Shown here: in pieces, positions 34,879 to 44,967 of the stretch
Layout: every line of letters begins with the position of its first letter
How positions within the stretch are numbered: the stretch's first letter is position 1
NCBI RefSeq assembly: GCF_019802345.1
Contig: NZ_JAINDZ010000010.1
Location: 78,397-142,396, forward strand
DNA: 64,000 bases
Source: Methylosinus sp. Sm6
GTDB taxonomy: Bacteria > Pseudomonadota > Alphaproteobacteria > Rhizobiales > Beijerinckiaceae
Direction of reading: 5' to 3'
Position numbers and translations under genes: made by a program
The notes under the pieces: generated by a model
What the model was told of the DNA's origin: nothing
The model's database searches: none
What the model saw: only the letters and a program-made list of their open reading frames with translations

Positions 34879-35416
34879 CATCCATCTCCACTATTCGTCT
34901 GAGCTTCATTCGCGCACGATGAAGCCGCAGTTTCGCGGCGCCCGGCGAGCAGCCCTCGAGCCGCGCGATCGATGCGAGATCGAGACCCTCGTCGTAGCTC
35001 GCGGCGAGCAGGCTGCGCTCGGCGGGCGCGAGCCGTTCGAGCGCGGCGGCGAGCAGCGCGCGTCGTTGCTTGTCTTCGAGCACGGCGTCCGGACGCGGCT
35101 CTTGTGAGGGCGCGTTCAGCGCCTCGTCTTCGTCGAATGTCTCGCGCCGGCGCGACGCCGCGCGGAGATGGCCGAGCGCCAGATTGCGGGCGATCGCGAG
35201 TATCCAGGTCGACGCCGCTCCACGCTTCGGATCGAAACTCCCGGCGTTGCGCCACACGCGCAGGAACGCCTCCTGCGCAATGTCTTCGCTGGTTGCGGCG
35301 TCGAGGCCCATGCGGCCGAGAAAGCCGAACACGCGGCCCTGCTCCGCCTCGACCACGCGGGCGAAGGCGACGCCATCGCCCATCGCCGCTCTGCAGAGAT
35401 TTGAGGTGCTGTCCAA
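34871..35416 (-). CDS. ECF-type RNA polymerase sigma factor
   Basis: A 181-residue sigma-70 family protein with only regions 2 and 4. Region 2 shows GLDAATSEDIAQEAFLRVW and the -10 contact segment ASTWILAIARNLALGHLR; region 4 shows LERLAPAERSLLAASYDEG and SIARLEGCSPGAAKLRLHRARMKL, the -35-binding helix-turn-helix. It would direct transcription of an envelope or stress regulon. TTG at 35416 has GGAG upstream; ATG at 35383 is an alternative. First gene of the three-gene unit with the short membrane protein and the S26 homologue. Confidence 0.9.
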   Translation of the reverse strand: MDSTSNLCRAAMGDGVAFARVVEAEQGRVFGFLGRMGLDAATSEDIAQEAFLRVWRNAGSFDPKRGAASTWILAIARNLALGHLRAASRRRETFDEDEALNAPSQEPRPDAVLEDKQRRALLAAALERLAPAERSLLAASYDEGLDLASIARLEGCSPGAAKLRLHRARMKLRRIVEMDDG

Positions 35417-35611
35417 GGCGCCGCTCCGGTTCCGCGTCTTATACCGGCGGCTAAGGAAAAGGTTACCGGCGCATCGTGACGGCGACGGACGTCGTGACGC
35501 CGTGAATCAAGCAAGGCGACGCCGGCGCGGTCCCGCCGACAAAAAGCTTGGCGGAAATTCAAGCGACCCCACAATTCTCCGATATTCCCGGCCTCGGACA
35601 AGGAGAGAACG

Positions 35612-36982
<1,371 letters not shown>

Positions 36983-37137
36983 CGCTTGCGCTCCGGCGAC
37001 GCTAGACGCCGGAACGATCCGCGTAGCCCTCGTGATCTTCGCGCGCTGACGTGAGGCGGCCAGACACCTCTTTGCAGACGCAGACTGGACGCCATATCTC
37101 AATTCGAAGCCACTCCCGCCGCCCGCTGGAGAGAGCG

Positions 37138-38025
37138 ATGCAGAGCGATCGCGACACGGCGCATCCGCCGAAGAACCGCTACGCCGACGCCCCCAAGCGC
37201 GCCGATTGGACCATCGACCAGGATTGGCGGTCTTATGGCGAGGCGGAGCACGACCGCTGGAATCGGCTCTACGCCCGCCAGATCGCGCTGCTGCCCGGCC
37301 GCGCCTGCGATGAGTATCTGACGGCGCTGGAGGCGCTGCGGCTCTCGCGGAGCGGCGTGCCGGATTTCGCCGAGCTGAGCCGACGGCTCGCCGCCCTCAC
37401 CGGCTGGAGCGTCGTTCCGGTGTCGGGACTCGTCCCGGACGACGTCTTCTTCGACCATCTCGCCGAGCGACGGTTTCCGGCGGGCGCCTTCATCCGCCCG
37501 GAGGAGGAGCTCGATTATATCGAGGAGCCCGACGTCTTTCACGACGTGTTCGGCCACGTCCCGCTGCTCGCCAATCCCGTTTACGCCCGCTTTCTGCAGG
37601 CCTATGGCGAGGGCGGGCGGCGGGCGCTGGCGCGCGGGCAGCTCGCCGAGCTCGCGCGGCTCTATTGGCATACGGTCGAGTTCGGCCTCATCGCCACGCC
37701 CACGGGACTGCGCATCTTCGGCGCCGGCATTCTCTCGTCGCCGGCCGAGACCATGTTCTCGATCGAGGATTCGTCGCCGAACCGCATCGCCTTCGATCTC
37801 GAGCGAGTGATGCGCACGCGCTACATCATCGACGACTTCCAGCAGAGCTATTTCGTGATCGACAGCTTCCAGACGCTGCTCGACGCCTGCTATCAGGATT
37901 TCGGCCCGATCTACGACCGGCTGCGCGCGCAGCCGACGCTCGCGCCACATGAGCTCGCGCCCGGCGACCGGATCGTGACGCGCGGCGACTTTCATTATTT
38001 TCGCGCGAAGACGGCGGCGGCCTGA
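37138..38025 (+). CDS. phhA: Phenylalanine-4-hydroxylase
   Basis: A 295-residue monomeric, pterin-dependent, non-heme iron enzyme converting phenylalanine to tyrosine. The iron ligands are two histidines in DVFHDVFGHVP and a glutamate in YWHTVEFGL, the aromatic amino acid hydroxylase signature. Length is typical of bacterial PhhA. The start at 37138 is preceded by GGAGAG. No pterin-recycling dehydratase (phhB) is adjacent. It follows tryptophanase, so both may serve aromatic amino acid turnover. Confidence 0.95.
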   Translation: MQSDRDTAHPPKNRYADAPKRADWTIDQDWRSYGEAEHDRWNRLYARQIALLPGRACDEYLTALEALRLSRSGVPDFAELSRRLAALTGWSVVPVSGLVPDDVFFDHLAERRFPAGAFIRPEEELDYIEEPDVFHDVFGHVPLLANPVYARFLQAYGEGGRRALARGQLAELARLYWHTVEFGLIATPTGLRIFGAGILSSPAETMFSIEDSSPNRIAFDLERVMRTRYIIDDFQQSYFVIDSFQTLLDACYQDFGPIYDRLRAQPTLAPHELAPGDRIVTRGDFHYFRAKTAAA

Positions 38026-38040
38026 TCCGGCGCCGCCTCC

Positions 38041-39912
38041 TCATTCGGCCGGAACCCGCGCCGCGCCTTGCCAGCTCACGAGCGCGCGCGCATCGAAGCG
38101 GAGCGTCTCGCGCAGCCGCTCCCGCAGCGGGACGCGCTGAATCTCGATGCGGCGCAAGAAAATCGCGAGATCGCGCGCATCGTCGGAGAGCCCGACCGCA
38201 CGCGGCGAGCACACCGTCTTGTAGACGAACCGCAGCTCCAATGTGCGGCTGCCAGTTCGTCGGTGAATGTCGATCGTCCGGCTCTCCCAGACATGCGCAT
38301 CGAAGCTCCAGCCAGCGACGAGCGCGCCATCCGCCAGCACATCGGTTTCCTGCCGGCGCCCGGGCGGCGCGAAGGGCATGAGATCGAGTCGGACGCGCAG
38401 ACGCCGCATCGGCCGGCGCAAGCGCAGACGGATCGTCGAGATCGCGCCGTCATTCCAGACGCCGGCGTCCTCAACGACGTCCCATCCATCGCTCGCACAG
38501 CTCCAGCACTGCGCCGGATCGTGCAGCTCCACGAGCGAGCCCGGCGCCAGTCCCGCGCGAAGATCGGCGCGCACCGCGCGCTCGCGAGCAAGACGTCGAC
38601 GCATGCCGGCATCCATCCATGATCCGATCCGGACCATGCTCGGCGCGCTCCCGCGCAACGCCTCGCGCTCCTGCTCATTCGCGGCCGCGCGCCGCAGCGG
38701 ATGCGCGCGCAGGCCCTCGAAGCGCCGCTGCGGCCGCCGATGAGACGCAGCGAGCGCGACCACCGCCCCATATTCGCCGATCATGCGCCTTTCGTCGAAA
38801 AGCTCGACCGCACGCAAGCGCGCGCATCGACCCATGCGCTCCCGCAGGCGAGGATCGTCGCGCAGCAAAGCCATCGCATCGGCCAGCGCGGCCACGCAGT
38901 CCTCGCGCGAGACCACCGGCGACGGCGCCAAGATCCCCGACATGCGATCGATCTGCTCGGGCACGCCGTCGACCGCCGTGGCGATCACCGCCCGCCCCTT
39001 CGCCATCGCCTCGATGATCGAGAGCGGCATTCCTTCCGAATAGGAGGGAAGCACGAAGGCGTCGCAGGCTTCGAGCAGGCTCGGCACATCATCGCGCGGT
39101 CCGAGCGCGAGCACATGCTCGCCGAGGCCCTTGTCCGCGATCGCCCGATGGAGCGCGTCGACATCGCCGCTCACGCCGCCGCCGGCGAACGCGAGCCGCA
39201 GCTTCGTCAGCCGCCCGTGCGCGCGCAGCTGTTCGAACGCCTCGAGACAGAGCGTCTGCCCCTTGCGCGGCTCGATACGCGCAGCGCAAAGCATCAGCGT
39301 CTCATCGTCGCGCAGGCCGAGCGATCGGCGCGTCGCCTGTCGCGTTCCGAGCATGTCGAAATAGCTTCCCGGCCGGCTGTTGGCGACGACATGCTTCGGC
39401 GCGTCGATGGCCGGCAACAACGTCTCGAACCGGCGGCGGCTCGCCTCCGAGACGAAGACGATCGCGTGCGCCGCGCGCAGCGTCTCGATCGCCTTGCCGC
39501 GCAGCTCGGCGAAGCGCCGCACGCAATCCTCGGTGAGCAGATTGACCGAAACGACATAAGGAATTCCACGCGCCGCCGCGACCTGCTTCAAGGCCAGCAG
39601 CGACCAGATCTCGCCGCCATCCACGAGCAGGATCACATCGGGATCGACCGCGTCGAGCAGGCGCTGAGCGTCTTCGAGCGCGAAAGCGGCGCGCTGCGGA
39701 TTGCGCTCGCAGACGCGATAATCGAGCACGGTGACGCCACTGGCTTCGATCTTCTTTCGCGACGCCGCGTTCTTCGCCTCGAAGCTGCAGGCGAAGCGGA
39801 TGTCGAACGACGCCGCCATGCCGGCGACGAGCTGTTCGGCGACCCGGTAGGTTCCGCCCATATTGGCGTCATCGGTGACGATCAACAGCTTGTTTCGCAT
39901 CGCGTCGCTCAT
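38041..39912 (-). CDS. Two-domain GT4 glycosyltransferase with C-terminal beta-rich domain, paralogue 1
   Basis: A 623-residue protein. Residues 1-400 are a GT4 glycosyltransferase: LLIVTDDANMGGTYRVAEQL at the N-terminus, ARIEPRKGQTLCLEAFE, and the donor motif PSYSEGMPLSIIEAMAKG. Residues about 455-600 are a predicted beta-rich domain (PAQCWSCASDGWDVVEDAGVWNDG...LRLRRPMRRLRVRLDLMPF) similar to the end of the protein at 44968-46650. The extra domain may bind glycan or modify acceptor choice; this is inference. It ends a minus-strand run (PIG-L, GT4, this gene) of the glycan island. Confidence 0.82.
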   Translation of the reverse strand: MSDAMRNKLLIVTDDANMGGTYRVAEQLVAGMAASFDIRFACSFEAKNAASRKKIEASGVTVLDYRVCERNPQRAAFALEDAQRLLDAVDPDVILLVDGGEIWSLLALKQVAAARGIPYVVSVNLLTEDCVRRFAELRGKAIETLRAAHAIVFVSEASRRRFETLLPAIDAPKHVVANSRPGSYFDMLGTRQATRRSLGLRDDETLMLCAARIEPRKGQTLCLEAFEQLRAHGRLTKLRLAFAGGGVSGDVDALHRAIADKGLGEHVLALGPRDDVPSLLEACDAFVLPSYSEGMPLSIIEAMAKGRAVIATAVDGVPEQIDRMSGILAPSPVVSREDCVAALADAMALLRDDPRLRERMGRCARLRAVELFDERRMIGEYGAVVALAASHRRPQRRFEGLRAHPLRRAAANEQEREALRGSAPSMVRIGSWMDAGMRRRLARERAVRADLRAGLAPGSLVELHDPAQCWSCASDGWDVVEDAGVWNDGAISTIRLRLRRPMRRLRVRLDLMPFAPPGRRQETDVLADGALVAGWSFDAHVWESRTIDIHRRTGSRTLELRFVYKTVCSPRAVGLSDDARDLAIFLRRIEIQRVPLRERLRETLRFDARALVSWQGAARVPAE

Positions 39913-39945
39913 GAAAGTCTCGCGGCAGGCAGTGGTCCGATCGGC

Positions 39946-41355
39946 TCAGGACACGGCGCGCAGCGCGCGCGTCGGTTCGGCCTCATACTGTCCGTCCGAG
40001 CCGGCGAGACGCCATGCGAAGGAGCCGAATTGATAATCTTCATGGCGAATGAGCTCGAACAGACCAGCGGCCGCGTCGCGCCAGCTCCGTCGCCGCGGCA
40101 GCGAGACGAGCCCATTGCGGCGCGCGCACGCCTCGCCGATGCGCGCCGCGAGGCCGTCGATGTCCGCGACGTCGAAATAGGTCGCCGCGTCGCCGCCGAC
40201 CTCGCGAAACACGGGAATATCGCTCGCGATCGCCTGCAGTCCAAAATGCGTCGCCTCCACCAGAGGCAGACCGAATCCTTCCGCCACCGATGCGGCCACG
40301 AGCCGATGCGCGTGGCGATAGAGATGCGTGAGATCCGCCCCGCCGACCGCATCGAGCCAGAACAGCCGCCGGCCGAATTCTGCGTGCGACAGAATGCGAC
40401 GCTCGAGCGCGCGCGTGTTCCAGCCGCGGCGCCCGACCATCACGAAGCGCGCGTCCACGCCGCTCGCCCAGGCGCGTTCGAAGGCGTCCAGCGAGATCGA
40501 ATAGCCCTTCTTCGGCTCCAGCGTTCCGACGCTGAGGAAGAACGGCGTCTCGCTCGCGCAGATCGCGGCGACCTGCTCCGACGCGTCGCCCTCGGCGTCC
40601 GCATCGACGTCGGCGCCCGGATGGCTCCACCCGATTCTCATCGCGGGGTTGACGCGCTTGCCGCTCGCGATCACATAATCGAGAAATTCTTCCGCCGAAC
40701 TGCGCGACACGGCGACCAGAGCGTCGCTGGCGATCGCGACCTTGTCGAACCAGACGGAGAAGGCCTCGACATTCTGCGGGTGAAACAATCCCGGATAGAG
40801 CAATGGATGAATGTCGTGCAGGATGAGAATATTCATCCCTCCCTCGCGCGAAACCTCGTCCATCACTCGTCTGCAGCCGCGCGCATCGTGCCAGGCGGCG
40901 TCGGCCATGACGAATTTGTCGCCCGCAGCGATCTCGACCTTCTCGCGCTGCGACGAACCATCGCAAGCGTAGAGCTCGCCGTCTTCGAACACGACGCCGA
41001 TCCCCGCCCCCGCTTGCGTGGACTCGGCCGCGATCCGGCGCACCACACGCTGGATGCCGCTGACAAACTCGCAGCGGATCGTATTGGTCATATCGATGAG
41101 AAGACGCTCGCCGGCCGGCGCGGCGCGAGCGCGTCGAACCTCCGCTTCCACGGGCGCCGGATGCGCCGCCACGTCGACGCCGCGGCCGATCGCCGCGCCG
41201 CGCGCGCCGCTCAAAAGCCGCTCGCGCAATGTCGAGAAGCGGCGCGACAGCCGCACGCTTCTTTCCGATTCGAGGCTCACCACACGCTGCTCGAGTTCGC
41301 CGATCTCCTTGTGCAATTCGCAAGCGATATAGGAATTGATCGTGTGAGCGTTCAT
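39946..41355 (-). CDS. GT4-family glycosyltransferase with N-terminal coiled coil
   Basis: A 469-residue protein. Residues 12-35 (CELHKEIGELEQRVVSLESE) look like a coiled coil. The glycosyltransferase part shows LLIDMTNTIRCEFVSGIQRVVR, typical of polysaccharide GT4 enzymes, then FLSVGTLEPKKGYSISLDAFE and the donor motif VAEGFGLPLVEATHFG. Probably builds a repeat unit of surface polysaccharide. It lies 38 bases after PIG-L and 33 bases before the two-domain GT4 gene, all on the minus strand. The start is taken at 41355; its ribosome site is weak. Confidence 0.85.
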   Translation of the reverse strand: MNAHTINSYIACELHKEIGELEQRVVSLESERSVRLSRRFSTLRERLLSGARGAAIGRGVDVAAHPAPVEAEVRRARAAPAGERLLIDMTNTIRCEFVSGIQRVVRRIAAESTQAGAGIGVVFEDGELYACDGSSQREKVEIAAGDKFVMADAAWHDARGCRRVMDEVSREGGMNILILHDIHPLLYPGLFHPQNVEAFSVWFDKVAIASDALVAVSRSSAEEFLDYVIASGKRVNPAMRIGWSHPGADVDADAEGDASEQVAAICASETPFFLSVGTLEPKKGYSISLDAFERAWASGVDARFVMVGRRGWNTRALERRILSHAEFGRRLFWLDAVGGADLTHLYRHAHRLVAASVAEGFGLPLVEATHFGLQAIASDIPVFREVGGDAATYFDVADIDGLAARIGEACARRNGLVSLPRRRSWRDAAAGLFELIRHEDYQFGSFAWRLAGSDGQYEAEPTRALRAVS

Positions 41356-41393
41356 GTCGAGGCGCTTTCGTTTCGACTTTTGGCCGATATCGT

Positions 41394-42293
41394 TCAGACA
41401 AACGCAAACCATTTTCGCGACGCGCGCTCGAGCCCCAGCCGCTGCAGCGCCGCGCGCGCCGTGTCGGGCCAATCCGCCGCCGAGAAGCCACAGTCGAATG
41501 TCGAATAGAAAATGCGCCCGCCATTTGGGAGCGACCGAAAATCGCGAGTCCCGGCGCGGCGAAAGCGCTCCGCCTCGCAGCCGAACGATCGGAGCGTCTC
41601 GGCCTGGCTCGCATGCGCGCCCATCATCGCCGCCTTCATCCGCCGCTGGCGCGACGTCAGCTCGACGACGACGCCATCCTCGCCGTCGCAAAAGCGCTGA
41701 GCGACGAATGATACGCCGTCTTCGGCGAGATGATAGAACGGCATCTCGATCAGCGCCGGCGCGCGCGAGCCGAGCAGCTGCGCGGCGGCCGCGACGCAGA
41801 AGGCGACGCCGTCGTGATCCGGATGGCCGCCTTCGAAGGCGTGAGTGAGAACGATACGAATGCCGAGGCGGTCGAAGATCGAAGCAAGGCGGCGCGCGGT
41901 CGGCGCGAGGGAATGGCAGACGCCCTGATCGGCGAGGCCGAGCGCAATAATGCGGCTCGCATCGACGCCGGCCACGGCGAGCGCCGCGCGCAGCTCCCGC
42001 GCGCGCGCCGCGCCATAGTCTCCTGCCGAGGCGAAGCCGGCGCGCAGAGCGTCCACGCCATTGCGCGGCGCGCCATCCGTGATCAGCATCACCGACGCCC
42101 CTGCGAGACGCGACAGGCCGGCGCCGCAGCCGATCGTCTCGTCATCTGGATGGGCGACCACGATCGCGACGTCGCGCGCATCGATCGTCGCGCTGGTCTC
42201 GATATCCGCGAGCTCGCCGAGCAGCGTGGCGGCGCGATCGCTCGCATTCTCCAGCGTGACGATTTCCTCTGGTTGCGCGACGCAGCTCGTCAT
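41394..42293 (-). CDS. PIG-L/LmbE-family deacetylase
   Basis: A 299-residue zinc-dependent deacetylase. The metal-binding motif AHPDDE is in VAIVVAHPDDETIGCG, and the third ligand is in the later GGHPDHDG. Relatives remove acetyl groups from N-acetylglucosamine-containing lipids, mycothiol precursors or glycans. Among glycosyltransferases here, deacetylation of a sugar in a surface glycan is the likely role. The start at 42293 has GAGGAG and GAGGGG upstream. First gene of the minus-strand run and divergent from the Mig-14-like gene. Confidence 0.88.
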   Translation of the reverse strand: MTSCVAQPEEIVTLENASDRAATLLGELADIETSATIDARDVAIVVAHPDDETIGCGAGLSRLAGASVMLITDGAPRNGVDALRAGFASAGDYGAARARELRAALAVAGVDASRIIALGLADQGVCHSLAPTARRLASIFDRLGIRIVLTHAFEGGHPDHDGVAFCVAAAAQLLGSRAPALIEMPFYHLAEDGVSFVAQRFCDGEDGVVVELTSRQRRMKAAMMGAHASQAETLRSFGCEAERFRRAGTRDFRSLPNGGRIFYSTFDCGFSAADWPDTARAALQRLGLERASRKWFAFV

Positions 42294-42709
42294 CCCCTCG
42301 CTCCTCGAAATGGCGACTGCAGCGCAAGTCGCGCATCGGCGGCGGCGCGGCGTCATTGAAATCGTCGAAACGAAGCAGCAACAATGTCAATATCCACGAC
42401 GAGATCGTGGTCGGGAAATAGGGAAAACTGCGGAGCCGCGGACATATCCCCCGCTGCACGGTACGTACGATCGGCGCGCTTTCGCAGCATTTTCCGCGAA
42501 TGCGCATGCGCTGCTTATCGTCTTGACGATGACGAGCGCCGTCCGGCATAACTCCGACATTCCCGTCGCCGCATTCGATCATCATCGTCGAACGGCTCCG
42601 GCTCGGGCCGAGGACGTGTATTGTCCGCGCGTGTGCGTCGAAGCGAGTGCGCCAACGCGACGAGGAGCATCGCCATGCGCGAGAGGACGGACCGCCGCCA
42701 GCGGCTCGC
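42294..42709. other. Divergent promoter region of the glycan island
   Basis: About 415 bases between the PIG-L gene (-) and the Mig-14-like gene (+). I find no credible gene, repeat or hairpin. The stretch contains a GTACGTAC palindrome near 42461, and is less GC-rich around 42360-42430. Promoters for both arms of the island presumably lie here. Confidence 0.4.
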
Positions 42710-43696
42710 ATGCTGACGCGCGGCGCCTGGAGGGCGATCTCCGCCAGCGAATATAAGGTGATTTTCGACCGCTTCGGCGGCTCCTTCGGCGTGCATCCGC
42801 GCGTCGTGTCGCTGCTCGGCGCGCTGGCGTCGCGCGATGTGCGCTACGTCGCCTACGAGCACAAGGGCGAGTGGATCGCCGCCGTCCCGCTATGGGGAGA
42901 GCATGTCGTCGCAACTCATCTCGCTCTCATCGACTATGGCTGCCCGCATCTCATCGACATCGGCGATTCGGAAATCGTGCTGCCGCTCGCGCCTTGCTGC
43001 AGGATCGAGCTGCCGTTCAAGGCCGACCTCGTCTCGCCCCTGCATGCGGAACAGATCGCCAATCTCGGCCGCGAGCAGGATTTCGCCATGACCCTCGCCA
43101 AGGGCCTGCGCGGAGAGCGTGGATTGTCGACGAAGACGCAAGCGCGCAGGCGTCGCGAGCGGCGGCGCCTGCTCGAGGCCGGCGGCAGCTTCTCGCCCAT
43201 CGCCGGCTTTTCGCCGAAGGAGATCGCCCAGACGTATAAGCGCCTGTTCGAGAGTCGCTGGGGCTTTTCGCCTCTCGCAGACGCACTGCTCGAGATCGTG
43301 CTCGCCGAGATCGGCGACATGCTGTTCGGCGACGTTCTGCTGATCGGCGGCGAGCCCGCGGCGATCGAATTGATCTATCGCAGCGAGACGCCGCGATTTC
43401 TGCTGGCGAACGGCGTCAATCGCGGCGTCGATCCACGCTTTCGCCAGTTTTCGCCCGGAGCGGCGCTGATGTTTCGCAATATGGAGCTGCTCGAGAGCGA
43501 GGCCGAGGCGAAAGGACGATCGCTGCGCTTCTCCTTCGGCCGCAACGACGCCGAATACAAGCAGCTCTGGGCGTTCGAGTCGATGGCCTATCGGCTCGCG
43601 GAGCCGACACGCAAGCGCATCTGGCCGCCAATGTTCGGCAGCCTCATGTCCCGCCTGCGCAGAAGCGGTCCGGCGACGACGCGTCGCGTCACCTGA
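42710..43696 (+). CDS. Mig-14-like GNAT-fold protein
   Basis: A 328-residue protein. The opening (WRAISASEYKVIFDRFGGSFGVHPRVV) resembles the start of the Salmonella Mig-14 family, linked to resistance to antimicrobial peptides. The body fits a double GNAT/FemAB-type acyltransferase fold, with QARRRRERRRLLEAGGSF and LLIGGEPAAIELIYRSE. The biochemical reaction of Mig-14 is unknown. Starts at 42710 (ATG) and 42647 (GTG) are possible. In this island it may add a group to surface glycan, which is inference. Confidence 0.68.
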   Translation: MLTRGAWRAISASEYKVIFDRFGGSFGVHPRVVSLLGALASRDVRYVAYEHKGEWIAAVPLWGEHVVATHLALIDYGCPHLIDIGDSEIVLPLAPCCRIELPFKADLVSPLHAEQIANLGREQDFAMTLAKGLRGERGLSTKTQARRRRERRRLLEAGGSFSPIAGFSPKEIAQTYKRLFESRWGFSPLADALLEIVLAEIGDMLFGDVLLIGGEPAAIELIYRSETPRFLLANGVNRGVDPRFRQFSPGAALMFRNMELLESEAEAKGRSLRFSFGRNDAEYKQLWAFESMAYRLAEPTRKRIWPPMFGSLMSRLRRSGPATTRRVT

Positions 43697-43804
43697 AGGT
43701 TCTGTACAAATACTCGATCAGCTCCGGCTCGCGCGGAGTGCCGACGACGCGCATGAAGCGTATGCTCGATTATCGACGTTGGGCATTCGCGCGTCGGTCA
43801 TCTC

Positions 43805-43902
43805 GAGCAGTTTGCGATCCGAGTGGATCGAAAGCGGCTCCAGCTTTTTTTGATTTGGAGCGAATCCTGATCGTTCGACGCCGTTCGATCGGAAAGCGCT
43901 CG
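43805..43902. repeat. Dispersed repeat family C, copy 2 (inverted relative to copy 1)
   Basis: GAGCAGTTTGCGATCCGAGT at the left, CTCCAGCTTTTTTTGATTTGGAG in the middle and TTCGATCGGAAAGCGCTC at the right: the reverse complement of 25992-26094 with scattered changes. It lies in the 229-base gap before the BcsS-like gene. Confidence 0.7.
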
Positions 43903-43925
43903 AAGCGCCTTTCGGAGAGATCATC

Positions 43926-44747
43926 GTGAAACGGATTTGTCGTGCGGCCCTGCCGTTTTGCATCGGCATCGCGAGCTTGGACGCGAGCGCGGATTCTCTT
44001 CGTCCGCCGCCGGGGACTCCCGCGCCGCCGATCGCCCCCACGATCGAGATCACCTCGCTGTCGACCTCGACGACGCGGCGCATCTGGGATCAATATCTCG
44101 AAGGCACGCTCGCGCTGCAGAACGGCCTCGACCAGTCGGGCCCTCGCGCGCGGCTCGGGCTCGGCTTCGGCCGCTATGATTATCCGATCGCCGGAACCGA
44201 CGTTCCGTTCAGCGATTTCGGCCTGCCGTGGCTCAGACAGTTCGGCAAGATCTCGGGGCGCTATCAGGAAGGCGCCTTTCTCGTCGGCTATGAGCTCGTC
44301 GGCGATCGCTATGCGCTGCTCGGCCTCGTCGGCGCGGGCGTGCAGCATCACTCCTTGTCGCAGCCCGATCCCGAGAATCCCGTGCGCGGAACGAGATGGG
44401 GCTTCAATGTCGTCGGCGAGGTGGACGCCTATCCGACGGATCAGACGATGTTCTTCGGCTATGGCATGTACAGCACGGCGTTCCAGAGCGCCTATATCGA
44501 CGCGCGCCCCGGCTATCTCGTTTTGAAGCAATTCAATCTCGGAACGCTCCTGTCGGCGACGAATATCTATGTGGGCCCGCAAGGGATTTGGGACTCCAAT
44601 CGCCACGAACGAATTTGGAAGGTGGGCGCGCATCTGACGATTTCCGAATTCGGTCCGTTCCACGCGACATTCGCCGGCGGTTACGCCTATGACAATTTCA
44701 ACAGGTCCGGCGCCTACGGCCTGGTCGAGACATCCGTGCGATTTTGA
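43926..44747 (+). CDS. BcsS-like outer-membrane beta-barrel protein
   Basis: A 273-residue exported protein with a signal peptide (MKRICRAALPFCIGIASLDASA), a proline-rich linker and alternating amphipathic strands ending in an aromatic residue (GLVETSVRF), as outer-membrane barrels do. Stretches such as GAFLVGYELVGDRYALLGLVGAGVQHH recall the cellulose-synthesis-associated BcsS family of Hyphomicrobiales. No cellulose synthase genes are present, so a role in another exopolysaccharide is possible. It is flanked by Mig-14-like and GT4 genes on the same strand. Confidence 0.6.
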   Translation: MKRICRAALPFCIGIASLDASADSLRPPPGTPAPPIAPTIEITSLSTSTTRRIWDQYLEGTLALQNGLDQSGPRARLGLGFGRYDYPIAGTDVPFSDFGLPWLRQFGKISGRYQEGAFLVGYELVGDRYALLGLVGAGVQHHSLSQPDPENPVRGTRWGFNVVGEVDAYPTDQTMFFGYGMYSTAFQSAYIDARPGYLVLKQFNLGTLLSATNIYVGPQGIWDSNRHERIWKVGAHLTISEFGPFHATFAGGYAYDNFNRSGAYGLVETSVRF

Positions 44748-44967
44748 TGAAAGCCCGCGCGGGATGGCGACGGGTGGCGCGGACGCGAGTGTTCTGCGTC
44801 ATCTGAATTGAAGGCCCGAAGGCGGCGTCGGCCGAGTCGAGCACGCGACCAGGGATCATCGATGCGCGCGCTGCATTCGCGCCGCGCCGCAATGGCGGAC
44901 GGCCGCGGCGAGCGAGGTAGACCGAGACATTCCGCGTCGACGACTTTTCATAAATGGAGATTTGCAT

